NCBI GenBank assembly: GCA_003455595.1
Contig: DMQT01000240.1
Span: forward strand, 6,102 to 18,142
DNA: 12,041 nt
Direction of reading: 5' to 3'
Origin: Betaproteobacteria bacterium
GTDB taxonomy: Bacteria; Pseudomonadota; Gammaproteobacteria; Burkholderiales; Sulfuriferulaceae
Shown here in pieces: positions 1 through 5,856 of this stretch. The first letter of the stretch is position 1; every line of letters starts with the position of its first letter. The notes under the pieces were generated by a model. That model saw only the letters and a list, made by a program, of their open reading frames with translations, searched no databases and had not been told where the DNA came from. A program made the position numbers and the translations under genes.

Positions 1-1124
1 AACTCGGGCAACGCGGATGCCAGCGCATTGATGGCGATTTGTGACGCTTTACGCGTGGCGACGGTCTCGCCTTTGGCGTTAATGGCAGCAATGGCTTGTG
101 CCAGATGCGCGTTCCAGTTGGCAGGTAATTCGCCTTTCATGCGGCGCGTGAATTCAGCCGCTTCTGCCGGGTAAGCTGCAGCGTATTCGGCAAATTTGTT
201 GTTCCACAGCGTTTCCAGGCCGGCACCTTTGGTCTTCGCATCCCAGCCTTCGTACACGTCGGCAGGAATTTCAAATGCCGGGTGGTTCCAACCGATGTTG
301 TTGCGCGTGTCGGTAATCTCCTGGTCCCCCAGGGCGGCGCCGTGCACGTCGTGGGTGCCTTCCTTGTTGGGCGAGCCTTTGCCGATGACGGTTTTGCAGC
401 AGATCATGGTTGGCTTGTCGGTCACCGCCTTGGCGGCTTCAACCGCAGCCTGCAGGGCTTCAGCATTGTGGCCGTCAACACCGGCAATCACATGCCAGCC
501 GTAGGCTTCAAACCGCTTCGGCGTGTCATCGGTGAACCAGCCTTCAACGTGGCCGTCGATCGAGATGCCGTTGTCGTCCCAGAACGCAATCAGCTTGCCC
601 AGACCCCAGGTACCGGCCAGCGCACAGGATTCGTGCGAAATACCCTCCATCAGGCAACCGTCGCCGAGGAATACATAAGTGTGGTGATTGACGATTTCGT
701 GGCCGGGCTTGTTGAATTCGGCCGCCAGCAGCTTTTCCGTCATCGCCATGCCCACGGCGTTGGTGATGCCCTGGCCAAGGGGGCCGGTGGTGGTCTCCAC
801 GCCAGGCGCGTAGCCGTATTCCGGGTGACCCGGCGTTTTCGAATGCAGCTGGCGGAAGCGCTTGAGTTCGTCCATCGGCAGGTCGTAGCCGGTCAGATGC
901 AGCAGCGAATACAGCAGCATCGAGCCGTGGCCGTTGGACAGCACAAAGCGGTCGCGGTCAAACCATTTCGGGTTGGCCGGGTTGTGGCGCAGGTGATGGT
1001 TCCACACGACTTCGGCGATTTCCGCCATGCCCATAGGCGCGCCAGGGTGGCCGGACTTGGCTTTTTCCACTGCATCCATGGACAGCGCCCGGATCGCGTT
1101 TGCGAGATCGTTACGAGTTGCCAT
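1..1124 (-). CDS. tkt: Transketolase, N-terminal part (runs off left edge)
   Basis: Transketolase moves two-carbon ketol units between sugar phosphates in the non-oxidative pentose phosphate pathway (and the Calvin cycle where present), using thiamine diphosphate and a divalent metal in the cytoplasm. The window holds codons 1-374 of a protein usually about 660 residues long; the C-terminal part lies beyond base 1. The thiamine-diphosphate motif GDGCLMEG is at residues 154-161, followed by N185 in [10 protein letters not shown]. Known active-site residues of E. coli TktA fall at the same numbers: H26, H66, H100, D155, N185, H261. The ATG at 1122-1124 is preceded by AAGGA (1132-1136) at 7 bases. 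It begins [12 protein letters not shown], as expected for the family. A gap of 326 bases separates it from the upstream phosphatase gene, so it probably has its own promoter. Identification is firm; which paralogue it is cannot be told from half the protein. Confidence 0.97.
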   Translation of the reverse strand, partial: MATRNDLANAIRALSMDAVEKAKSGHPGAPMGMAEIAEVVWNHHLRHNPANPKWFDRDRFVLSNGHGSMLLYSLLHLTGYDLPMDELKRFRQLHSKTPGHPEYGYAPGVETTTGPLGQGITNAVGMAMTEKLLAAEFNKPGHEIVNHHTYVFLGDGCLMEGISHESCALAGTWGLGKLIAFWDDNGISIDGHVEGWFTDDTPKRFEAYGWHVIAGVDGHNAEALQAAVEAAKAVTDKPTMICCKTVIGKGSPNKEGTHDVHGAALGDQEITDTRNNIGWNHPAFEIPADVYEGWDAKTKGAGLETLWNNKFAEYAAAYPAEAAEFTRRMKGELPANWNAHLAQAIAAINAKGETVATRKASQIAINALASALPE

Positions 1125-1172
1125 TGCTTCTTCCTTCACGAGATAGAATTTGGTTACATGCTGCAAAAACGC

Positions 1173-1248
1173 GCCCTTGGGCAGTTGCCCTGCTCACCCG
1201 AATAACGGAGGCGTTCAGAAATATTCGCACGCTGCGGTTTGCCCGCAG
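1173..1248 (-). promoter_or_regulatory. Structured tkt leader (possible mRNA hairpins)
   Basis: Read on the minus strand, the tkt 5' leader holds a 6-bp hairpin, CTGCGG-GCAAA-CCGCAG (1248-1232). Further down are three alternating complementary blocks, GGGC (1190-1187), GCCC (1182-1179) and GGGC (1176-1173). The first two can close a stem with a four-base loop; the third competes for the same GCCC block. A run of five T (1170-1166) follows two bases later. The pairing is seen directly. Whether the leader regulates tkt is unknown, and it matches no riboswitch consensus I can recall. Confidence 0.3.
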
Positions 1249-1290
1249 GCTCTACGATTCAATAACTTAGCCGCTACAGTTGCAGCGCGT

Positions 1291-1317
1291 GCTTATCAAA
1301 TCGCACGATAAGCTTTT
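1291..1317 (+). repeat. 7-bp inverted repeat followed by TTTT
   Basis: GCTTATC (1291-1297) and GATAAGC (1307-1313) are perfect inverted copies with a nine-base spacer, and TTTT follows on the plus strand. Read as RNA on the plus strand it is a weak terminator-like hairpin. Both flanking genes are on the minus strand, so it does not end either of them. It could also be a protein-binding site upstream of tkt. Confidence 0.35.
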
Positions 1318-1387
1318 GATTATCGCCGAGCGCGCGCGTTTGGGCAAGCCGCGCCATGACCAGCCTTGCGTAGCCAAGCCGATGATT

Positions 1388-1411
1388 TCAGGCTGGAATC
1401 GCCTGATTTTT
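1388..1411 (+). terminator. Terminator-like hairpin with T-run, plus strand
   Basis: TCAGGC (1388-1393) pairs with GCCTGA (1401-1406) across a seven-base loop. Five T follow (1407-1411), with a second T-run at 1416-1420. This is the form of a weak intrinsic terminator on the plus strand, but no plus-strand gene lies upstream, only the antisense of tkt. It would fit the end of an antisense transcript or a small RNA, or it may be chance. Confidence 0.3.
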
Positions 1412-1450
1412 GACGTTTTTCTGGAGTTTCGCAAACTGACGCGAACGCCA

Positions 1451-2278
1451 TCAAAGTTTTTGATTTCCTGGTATCGGCATTTTATCGGCTGCGCGTATCC
1501 AGTTTTTCCATTCAGCAAACAGGCTTGCACCCAGCGCAGCGACCACCGGGCGCTGCCAGATATCCTCCGCCCAGAAGTCATCGCACGCCAACGTACACAT
1601 CTGCCCACCGGCCTCCTGCATGATGAGACAACCGGCGGCGTAATCCCATAACTTTTGTCCGCCATGCAGATACACGTCAAAGCGTCCGGCGGCGGTGTAG
1701 CACCAGTCCAGCGTGCTGGCGCCGAAATTTCGCTGCGAACTGTAGGGCGGGTGCAGCGCGATTTGTGTGGCAATCGCATCGCTGATGCGCTTGAGCTCGA
1801 CCCCAGCGAGACTGTGACGCAAGTCCGGCGAGCGGGTTTTGATCGGCAGCGCGATGCCGTTGAGAAACGCGCCGCGACCTTGTTCAGCGTAAAACATCTC
1901 GTCGGCCACCGGGTCGTAAATCACCCCCAGCACACTGCGTCCGCCCCGCATCAACGCTACCGACACCGCAAAGTACGGTACGCCATTGACGAAATTGGAG
2001 GTGCCGTCGATCGGGTCGATGCACCACAAACCCTCCCCGCCAGCTGCCCAATGCTGCTGCTGTTCGGCCTCAGTCATTTCCTCGCCCAAGACCGGGTAAG
2101 GTGAAATTTTCCCAAGCTCGCGCACCAGCGCCGTCTGACACAACAAATCCGCTTCGGTAAACAGGCTGCCGTCTGCCTTGCGGCTGTGCGCCACGGTAAG
2201 ATAGCGCGGCATGACTTCAGCCTGCGCCACGCGACGCACGATGTCGATGACCTGCGTGAGCAAACTCTCCTCAGCCAT
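1451..2278 (-). CDS. Inositol monophosphatase family phosphatase (HisN/SuhB-like)
   Basis: This is a metal-dependent (Mg2+) phosphomonoesterase of the FIG/IMPase superfamily, 275 residues, the usual length. The metal site is intact: LGEEM with E66/E67, the signature DPIDGTSNF with D88 and D91, and WDYAAG with D212 followed by QEAGG. Family members hydrolyse myo-inositol phosphate, histidinol phosphate or 3'-phosphoadenosine phosphate. The sequence alone does not settle the substrate; relatives in Betaproteobacteria are often labelled inositol monophosphatase or histidinol-phosphatase. A TTG lies one codon upstream, but the ATG at 2276-2278 is the better start. It overlaps the stop of the thioredoxin-like gene (TGATG, one shared base), so the two are probably translated from one mRNA, with ribosomes reinitiating at the overlap. 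The end reads GNQKL before TGA. No convincing terminator is seen downstream on this strand. Confidence 0.9.
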   Translation of the reverse strand: MAEESLLTQVIDIVRRVAQAEVMPRYLTVAHSRKADGSLFTEADLLCQTALVRELGKISPYPVLGEEMTEAEQQQHWAAGGEGLWCIDPIDGTSNFVNGVPYFAVSVALMRGGRSVLGVIYDPVADEMFYAEQGRGAFLNGIALPIKTRSPDLRHSLAGVELKRISDAIATQIALHPPYSSQRNFGASTLDWCYTAAGRFDVYLHGGQKLWDYAAGCLIMQEAGGQMCTLACDDFWAEDIWQRPVVAALGASLFAEWKNWIRAADKMPIPGNQKL

Positions 2279-2838
2279 CAACTGTCACGCCATTTGATCG
2301 AACAGCCCATGCTGGGAATCTGTTCCAGCGGACCTGTCTGCTGCTGCGCAACCTGGCGCATCGCCTCGAACAAATCACGCCGCACGCCTTCCGGCGCAGT
2401 TTCCTTGCGCGACGCGTCAAAGCGGCCCCGGTATTGCAGTTCGCCCGCGCGGTTGAAGCCGAAAAAATCCGGCGTACAGACCGCGTCATAAGCACGCGCA
2501 ACGGTTTGCGTCGCATCAAACAAGTAAGGAAACGGGAAATCAAACTCGGCGGCCACTTTGACCATGTTGTCGAAGCCGTCCTCGGCATAATCCGCCGGGT
2601 CGTTGGACATGATGGCGACGCTGTTGATGCCATGCTCGTCGCGCAATTCTCGGCAATCGCGCACCAGACGCGGACGAATCGCCTGTACGTAGGGGCAATG
2701 ATTGCAGATGAACATCACCAGCAGACCGTTTTCACCCATGCAAGATTGCAGGCTATGGCGCTGCCCATCGACGCCAAGCAGATCGAAATCCGGCGCACGC
2801 CAGCCAAAATTACAGACGGGTGTTTGCAAACTGACCAT
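2278..2838 (-). CDS. Thioredoxin-fold protein with CNHC motif
   Basis: This is a 186-residue protein of the thioredoxin/AhpC-TSA-like (redoxin) fold, predicted cytoplasmic because no signal peptide or membrane segment is visible. After an N-terminal APDFDLLGVDG segment comes VMFICNHCPYV, with cysteines 45 and 48 in a CxxC arrangement at the usual place behind the first core strand. The probable cis-proline follows in CTPDFFGF (P123). Late in the chain is the MGCSIKW element seen in this subfamily. Members are widespread, annotated only as thioredoxin family protein, and their substrate is not known; a thiol-disulfide or peroxide-linked role is inference. A TTG start 15 bases upstream is possible, but the ATG at 2836-2838 has GGAG nine bases before it and is preferred. 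It is the first gene of a two-gene operon with the phosphatase. Confidence 0.88.
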   Translation of the reverse strand: MVSLQTPVCNFGWRAPDFDLLGVDGQRHSLQSCMGENGLLVMFICNHCPYVQAIRPRLVRDCRELRDEHGINSVAIMSNDPADYAEDGFDNMVKVAAEFDFPFPYLFDATQTVARAYDAVCTPDFFGFNRAGELQYRGRFDASRKETAPEGVRRDLFEAMRQVAQQQTGPLEQIPSMGCSIKWRDS

Positions 2839-2847
2839 GTATTTCTG

Positions 2848-2851
2848 CTCC
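2848..2851 (-). promoter_or_regulatory. Ribosome binding site fixing the thioredoxin-like start
   Basis: On the minus strand GGAG lies nine bases before the ATG at 2838. It overlaps the competing upstream TTG codon (2851-2853), which therefore has no ribosome site of its own. This supports the shorter protein. Confidence 0.6.
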
Positions 2852-2908
2852 AAAATACGTTTTAATGCGCGTTATCATACCATGCTACCCTGCCTATTCT
2901 GAGCCACC
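2852..2908. promoter_or_regulatory. Divergent promoter region, thioredoxin-like gene and rsmE
   Basis: The two operons diverge here. A minus-strand TATGAT (2879-2874) is a good -10 hexamer and would place a start about 30 bases before the thioredoxin-like ATG. On the plus strand TATCAT (2873-2878) overlaps it and would serve rsmE with a leader of about 25 bases. Neither has a clear -35 element, so the assignment is tentative. If both are used, the overlapping -10 boxes would make the two directions compete. Confidence 0.35.
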
Positions 2909-3631
2909 ATGCCCCGCTTTTACGTCCCGTTCGAGCTAATTTCAGAACATGAAATTGCCCTGCCAGATGCCACCGCACACCATGCTGCACGGGCCTTACG
3001 CCTGTCCGTAGGTGACGCAGTCACGCTGTTTAACGGCAATGGCGGCGAGTGGACCGGCACGATCTCGCACATCGGCAAACGCGAGGTACTGGTCAGCATC
3101 GCAGGCTGGCACGACACCGAACGTGAATCGGCGCTGCGGGTGACGCTGGCGCAAGGCATTTCCAGCGGCGAGCGCATGGATTACACGCTGCAAAAAGCGG
3201 TCGAACTCGGCGTCCATGCCATCCAGCCCATCGCCTGTGCGCGCAGCGTGGTGAAATTATCCGGTGAGCGTGCCGACAAACGCCTGGCGCACTGGCACAA
3301 CCTGGTCATCGCCGCGTGCGAACAATGCGGCCGCAACCGCGTGCCTGAGGTCGCTGCGATTGCCTCGCTGACGACCTGGCTTGATACAGCCAGCGCGCCG
3401 CTCAAGCTGATGTTCGCACCCGACGCCGAATACAGCCTGCACACCTTGCCGGCCCCGCAGGGCGATGTGCTTATCCTGGCCGGGCCCGAAGGCGGCTTCA
3501 AAGACGATGAAACTGCCGCTGCGCTGCACGCCGGCTTCATCCCGGTGCGCCTCGGCCCGCGGGTGCTGCGCACCGAAACCGCGGCGCTGACAGCGCTGGC
3601 CGCATTGCAAACGCTGTGGGGCGACCTGTAA
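2909..3631 (+). CDS. rsmE: 16S rRNA (uracil-1498-N3)-methyltransferase RsmE
   Basis: RsmE methylates N3 of U1498 in 16S rRNA of the assembled 30S subunit, using S-adenosylmethionine. The protein has 240 residues, normal for the family. Residues 1-70 form the PUA-like RNA-binding part (MPRFYVPF start). From about 72 runs the knotted SPOUT methyltransferase domain, with ISSGERMDYTLQKAVELGV, ACEQCGRNRVPEV (136-148), AGPEGGF (191-197) and LGPRVLRTETA (215-225), the cofactor-binding knot motifs. The ATG has little Shine-Dalgarno sequence, but the N-terminus matches the family. The next gene, argA, begins 54 bases after its stop; the gap contains TATACA at 3650-3655 but no good -35, so argA may be read through from here or have a weak promoter of its own. 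Confidence 0.96.
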   Translation: MPRFYVPFELISEHEIALPDATAHHAARALRLSVGDAVTLFNGNGGEWTGTISHIGKREVLVSIAGWHDTERESALRVTLAQGISSGERMDYTLQKAVELGVHAIQPIACARSVVKLSGERADKRLAHWHNLVIAACEQCGRNRVPEVAAIASLTTWLDTASAPLKLMFAPDAEYSLHTLPAPQGDVLILAGPEGGFKDDETAAALHAGFIPVRLGPRVLRTETAALTALAALQTLWGDL

Positions 3632-3685
3632 CGAATTCTGCCTGTTTGTTATACACTTCAAGCACATCCATAAAAGCCAAAACCC

Positions 3686-5014
3686 ATGCCCGCTGCACCG
3701 CCGTCCAACTTTGTCTACTGGTTTCGTGCCGCCGCGCCGTATATCCACGCATTTCGTGGCAAAACCTTCGTCATCGCGTTTGGTGGCGAAGTGCTCAGTG
3801 ACGGCCAATTCACCCGTCTGGCGCACGACCTCAATCTGCTCAACAGCCTGGGCGTACGACTGGTGCTGGTGCATGGCGTGCGCCCGCAGGTCGAGGAACA
3901 CCTGATCCAGCGGCAGGCGGAGATTCGTTACGCTGACGGTCTGCGCGTCACCGATGACGCCGCGCTGGCGTGTGTAAAAGAAGCCGTCGGTGAAGTCCGG
4001 GTGGAAATCGAAGCGCTGCTGTCGATGGGGCTGCCTAATAGCCCGATGGCCAATGCCGACATCCGCGTGGCGAGTGGCAACTTCGTCACCGCCCGCCCGC
4101 TCGGCGTGCGCAACGGCGTTGACCTGCTGCACACCGGCGAGGTACGCAAGATCAACGCGCCGGCAATTCGCCAACGCCTGGAAGACGATGACATCGTGCT
4201 GCTGTCGCCGCTGGGCTACTCGCCTACCGGCGAAATTTTCAATCTGTCACTGGAAGACGTCGCCACTCAAGCCGCGCACAGCCTGAACGCCGACAAGCTG
4301 ATTTTCCTGATGGAAACCGAAGGCGTGCAAACCGCGCGCGGCGGCCTGCTGCGCGTGTTGACGGTGCCGGAAGCGGAAAAAATCGTGGCTGCGCGGCGTG
4401 CCCTGCCAGAGGACGTCGGCTATTACCTGCCGTGCGCAATCCACGCGGCCAAGCACGGCGTCAACCGTGTGCATTTCATCAGCCGGCATGTCGATGGCGC
4501 CCTGCTGTCCGAGCTGTTCACCCATACCGGCATTGGCACCATGCTCACCCCGGCGCGGCTGGAAACCCTGCGCCCGGCGACCATCGACGACGTCGGCGGT
4601 ATCCTGCAATTGATCCGCCCGCTGGAGGAAGACGGCATGCTGGTACGTCGTTCCCGTGAACGACTGGAAATGGAAATCGAGCGCTTCATCGTGCTCGAAC
4701 ACGACGGCATGCTGATCGGCTGCGCCGCGCTCTACCCGTTTGCCGACGAGCGCGCGGGCGAGCTGGCCTGCCTCGCCGTACACACTGACTACCGGGGCAG
4801 TGCACGCGGCGACACGCTGCTTGAAGGCGTCGAAAAAGCCGCGCACGCACTCAAGCTCAAACGCCTGTTCGTGCTCACCACGCGCACTGCGCACTGGTTC
4901 ATCGAGCGCGGCTTTAAAGCCGCCGATGTGAGCGAGTTGCCGACGCAAAAACAGGCGCTCTATAACTTCCAGCGGCGCTCCAAAGTATTCGTCAAACCGC
5001 TCACCCTTAAATGA
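3686..5014 (+). CDS. argA: N-acetylglutamate synthase, ArgA
   Basis: ArgA makes N-acetylglutamate from acetyl-CoA and glutamate, the first and usually arginine-inhibited step of arginine synthesis. At 442 residues it is practically the length of E. coli ArgA (443). Residues about 22-285 are the amino-acid-kinase-like domain that binds arginine (FRGKTFVIAFGGEVL, LVLVHGVRPQVE, LLSPLGYSPTGEIFNL). Residues about 293-435 are the GNAT acetyltransferase domain, with the CoA-binding segment LAVHTDYRGSARGDTLL (363-379). The start ATG at 3686 has no strong ribosome site, but no better one exists and the N-terminus aligns with the family. Its TGA overlaps the ATG of the periplasmic binding protein gene (ATGA at 5011-5014), so the biosynthetic gene is translationally linked to a signalling pair. 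I see no arginine-repressor box in the short upstream gap. Confidence 0.96.
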   Translation: MPAAPPSNFVYWFRAAAPYIHAFRGKTFVIAFGGEVLSDGQFTRLAHDLNLLNSLGVRLVLVHGVRPQVEEHLIQRQAEIRYADGLRVTDDAALACVKEAVGEVRVEIEALLSMGLPNSPMANADIRVASGNFVTARPLGVRNGVDLLHTGEVRKINAPAIRQRLEDDDIVLLSPLGYSPTGEIFNLSLEDVATQAAHSLNADKLIFLMETEGVQTARGGLLRVLTVPEAEKIVAARRALPEDVGYYLPCAIHAAKHGVNRVHFISRHVDGALLSELFTHTGIGTMLTPARLETLRPATIDDVGGILQLIRPLEEDGMLVRRSRERLEMEIERFIVLEHDGMLIGCAALYPFADERAGELACLAVHTDYRGSARGDTLLEGVEKAAHALKLKRLFVLTTRTAHWFIERGFKAADVSELPTQKQALYNFQRRSKVFVKPLTLK

Positions 5015-5856
5015 ATCCAAAACGCCGAGAATTGTGCGCCCTGCTGCTGGCCAGCCTGTTTCCCATTATTGCCGCGGCTGGGCAACGGCCATTAAAGCTG
5101 GGGCTGTTTCCTTATCTTTCGCCGCAACGACTGGTCACTCTTTATAAACCCCTGGCCACATACCTCGAAAATCAGCTGCATCAGCCGGTTAAATTGGGCT
5201 CGACCAAAGATTTTCACAGTTTTATCGACGCCACCCAGCGTGGCGATTTCGATATTGTGCTGACCGCACCGCACCTGGCCTGGCTGGCCCAGGTCAACGC
5301 TGGTTACCGCCCGATCGCCACCTATGCCAATACCGTAAGCGGTCTGCTGGTAGTTAAACGCAGTTCAGAAATCCATAGCGCCAGCGGGTTGCGAGGCGGT
5401 GTCATTGCCATTCCTGACCCGCTGGCGGTGGTCACGCTGTTGATGGAAAGCTATCTTGCCAAGCAAGGTTTACAGCGAGGCAAAGATTACCGCTTCATCA
5501 CGCGCGGCACGCACAATAATGCCGCGTTGGCAGTCACCAGTGGCGAGGCAGCAGCAGCGGTGATCGGCGCACTGCCGTTCGGGCAGCTGCCGGACGATCT
5601 GCGTATGCAATTGCGCATCATCGGCGGTACGACTTCAGTACGCAGCCTGTTTTTCATGCTGAACCCACGTTTTAATCTAGCCATGGCTGATATGGTTCAG
5701 GCGGCGCTGTTGCGTTTCAACGACACGGCGGCAGGGCAGGCATTTTTGCAACAAACCCACTACCAGCGCATTCTGCCTGCCGATAGCCACAGCCTGGCCA
5801 GCATGTCTGTCTATGCGTTGCAAATACAGCGCATGATAAGGAACAAGCAGCCATGA
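5011..5856 (+). CDS. Periplasmic PhnD-like substrate-binding protein
   Basis: This is a 281-residue protein of the type II periplasmic binding family that includes PhnD, the phosphate/phosphite/phosphonate binding proteins. A signal peptide is visible: MNPKRRE, then a hydrophobic core to about residue 23 (IIAAAGQ). No lipobox precedes a cysteine, so it should be soluble in the periplasm. The mature part starts with KLGLFPYLSP and continues with YKPLATYLENQL, KLGSTKDFHSFIDA, GDFDIVLTAPHLAWL and YRPIATYANT, the family's usual lobe-1 blocks. Where PhnD has an STSG ligand-binding turn after the Asp-Pro, this protein reads PDPLAVV (135-141), so phosphonate binding is doubtful. No permease or ATPase gene is near. 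It overlaps argA before it and the GGDEF-EAL gene after it by ATGA junctions, which suggests it is a sensor subunit for the latter and not part of a transporter. The ligand is unknown. Confidence 0.88.
   Translation: MNPKRRELCALLLASLFPIIAAAGQRPLKLGLFPYLSPQRLVTLYKPLATYLENQLHQPVKLGSTKDFHSFIDATQRGDFDIVLTAPHLAWLAQVNAGYRPIATYANTVSGLLVVKRSSEIHSASGLRGGVIAIPDPLAVVTLLMESYLAKQGLQRGKDYRFITRGTHNNAALAVTSGEAAAAVIGALPFGQLPDDLRMQLRIIGGTTSVRSLFFMLNPRFNLAMADMVQAALLRFNDTAAGQAFLQQTHYQRILPADSHSLASMSVYALQIQRMIRNKQP

Larger units (their letters stand above)
1125..1450. other. Non-coding gap between phosphatase gene and tkt
   Basis: This stretch of 326 bases has no convincing gene. Open frames that cross it are extensions of antisense or out-of-frame readings of the neighbours and resemble no protein family I know. 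It contains the tkt leader (about 1125-1268 on the minus strand) and several inverted repeats: 1232-1248, 1291-1313, 1388-1406, and AGTTT-CGC-AAACT at 1425-1437. I could not pick a clear sigma-70 promoter for tkt in it. Confidence 0.7.

Noticed and set aside
282..1205. Plus-strand open frame of 307 codons
   Set aside because: It lies antisense to transketolase, whose motifs and residue numbering match exactly; the antisense product resembles no family and is rich in His/Arg/Val as expected of a shadow frame.
1166..1268. A named riboswitch before tkt
   Set aside because: I compared from memory with the TPP, SAM, SAH, glycine, cobalamin and guanidine consensus cores and saw no match, so only an unnamed structured leader is reported.
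1267..1779. Minus-strand frame extending past the phosphatase gene into the gap
   Set aside because: It is an out-of-frame reading of the phosphatase gene. The part beyond its stop shows no family pattern, so I do not treat it as a small gene.
2279..2281. TTG as start of the phosphatase
   Set aside because: The adjacent ATG at 2276-2278 forms the overlap with the upstream stop and needs no rare start codon.
3257..4174. Minus-strand open frame of 305 codons across rsmE and argA
   Set aside because: It crosses two well identified genes and their intergenic gap on the opposite strand, with no recognisable motif.
5011..5856. Binding protein as part of a phosphonate ABC importer
   Set aside because: No permease or ATPase gene is adjacent, the neighbours are argA and a GGDEF-EAL gene, and the PhnD ligand motif is missing.
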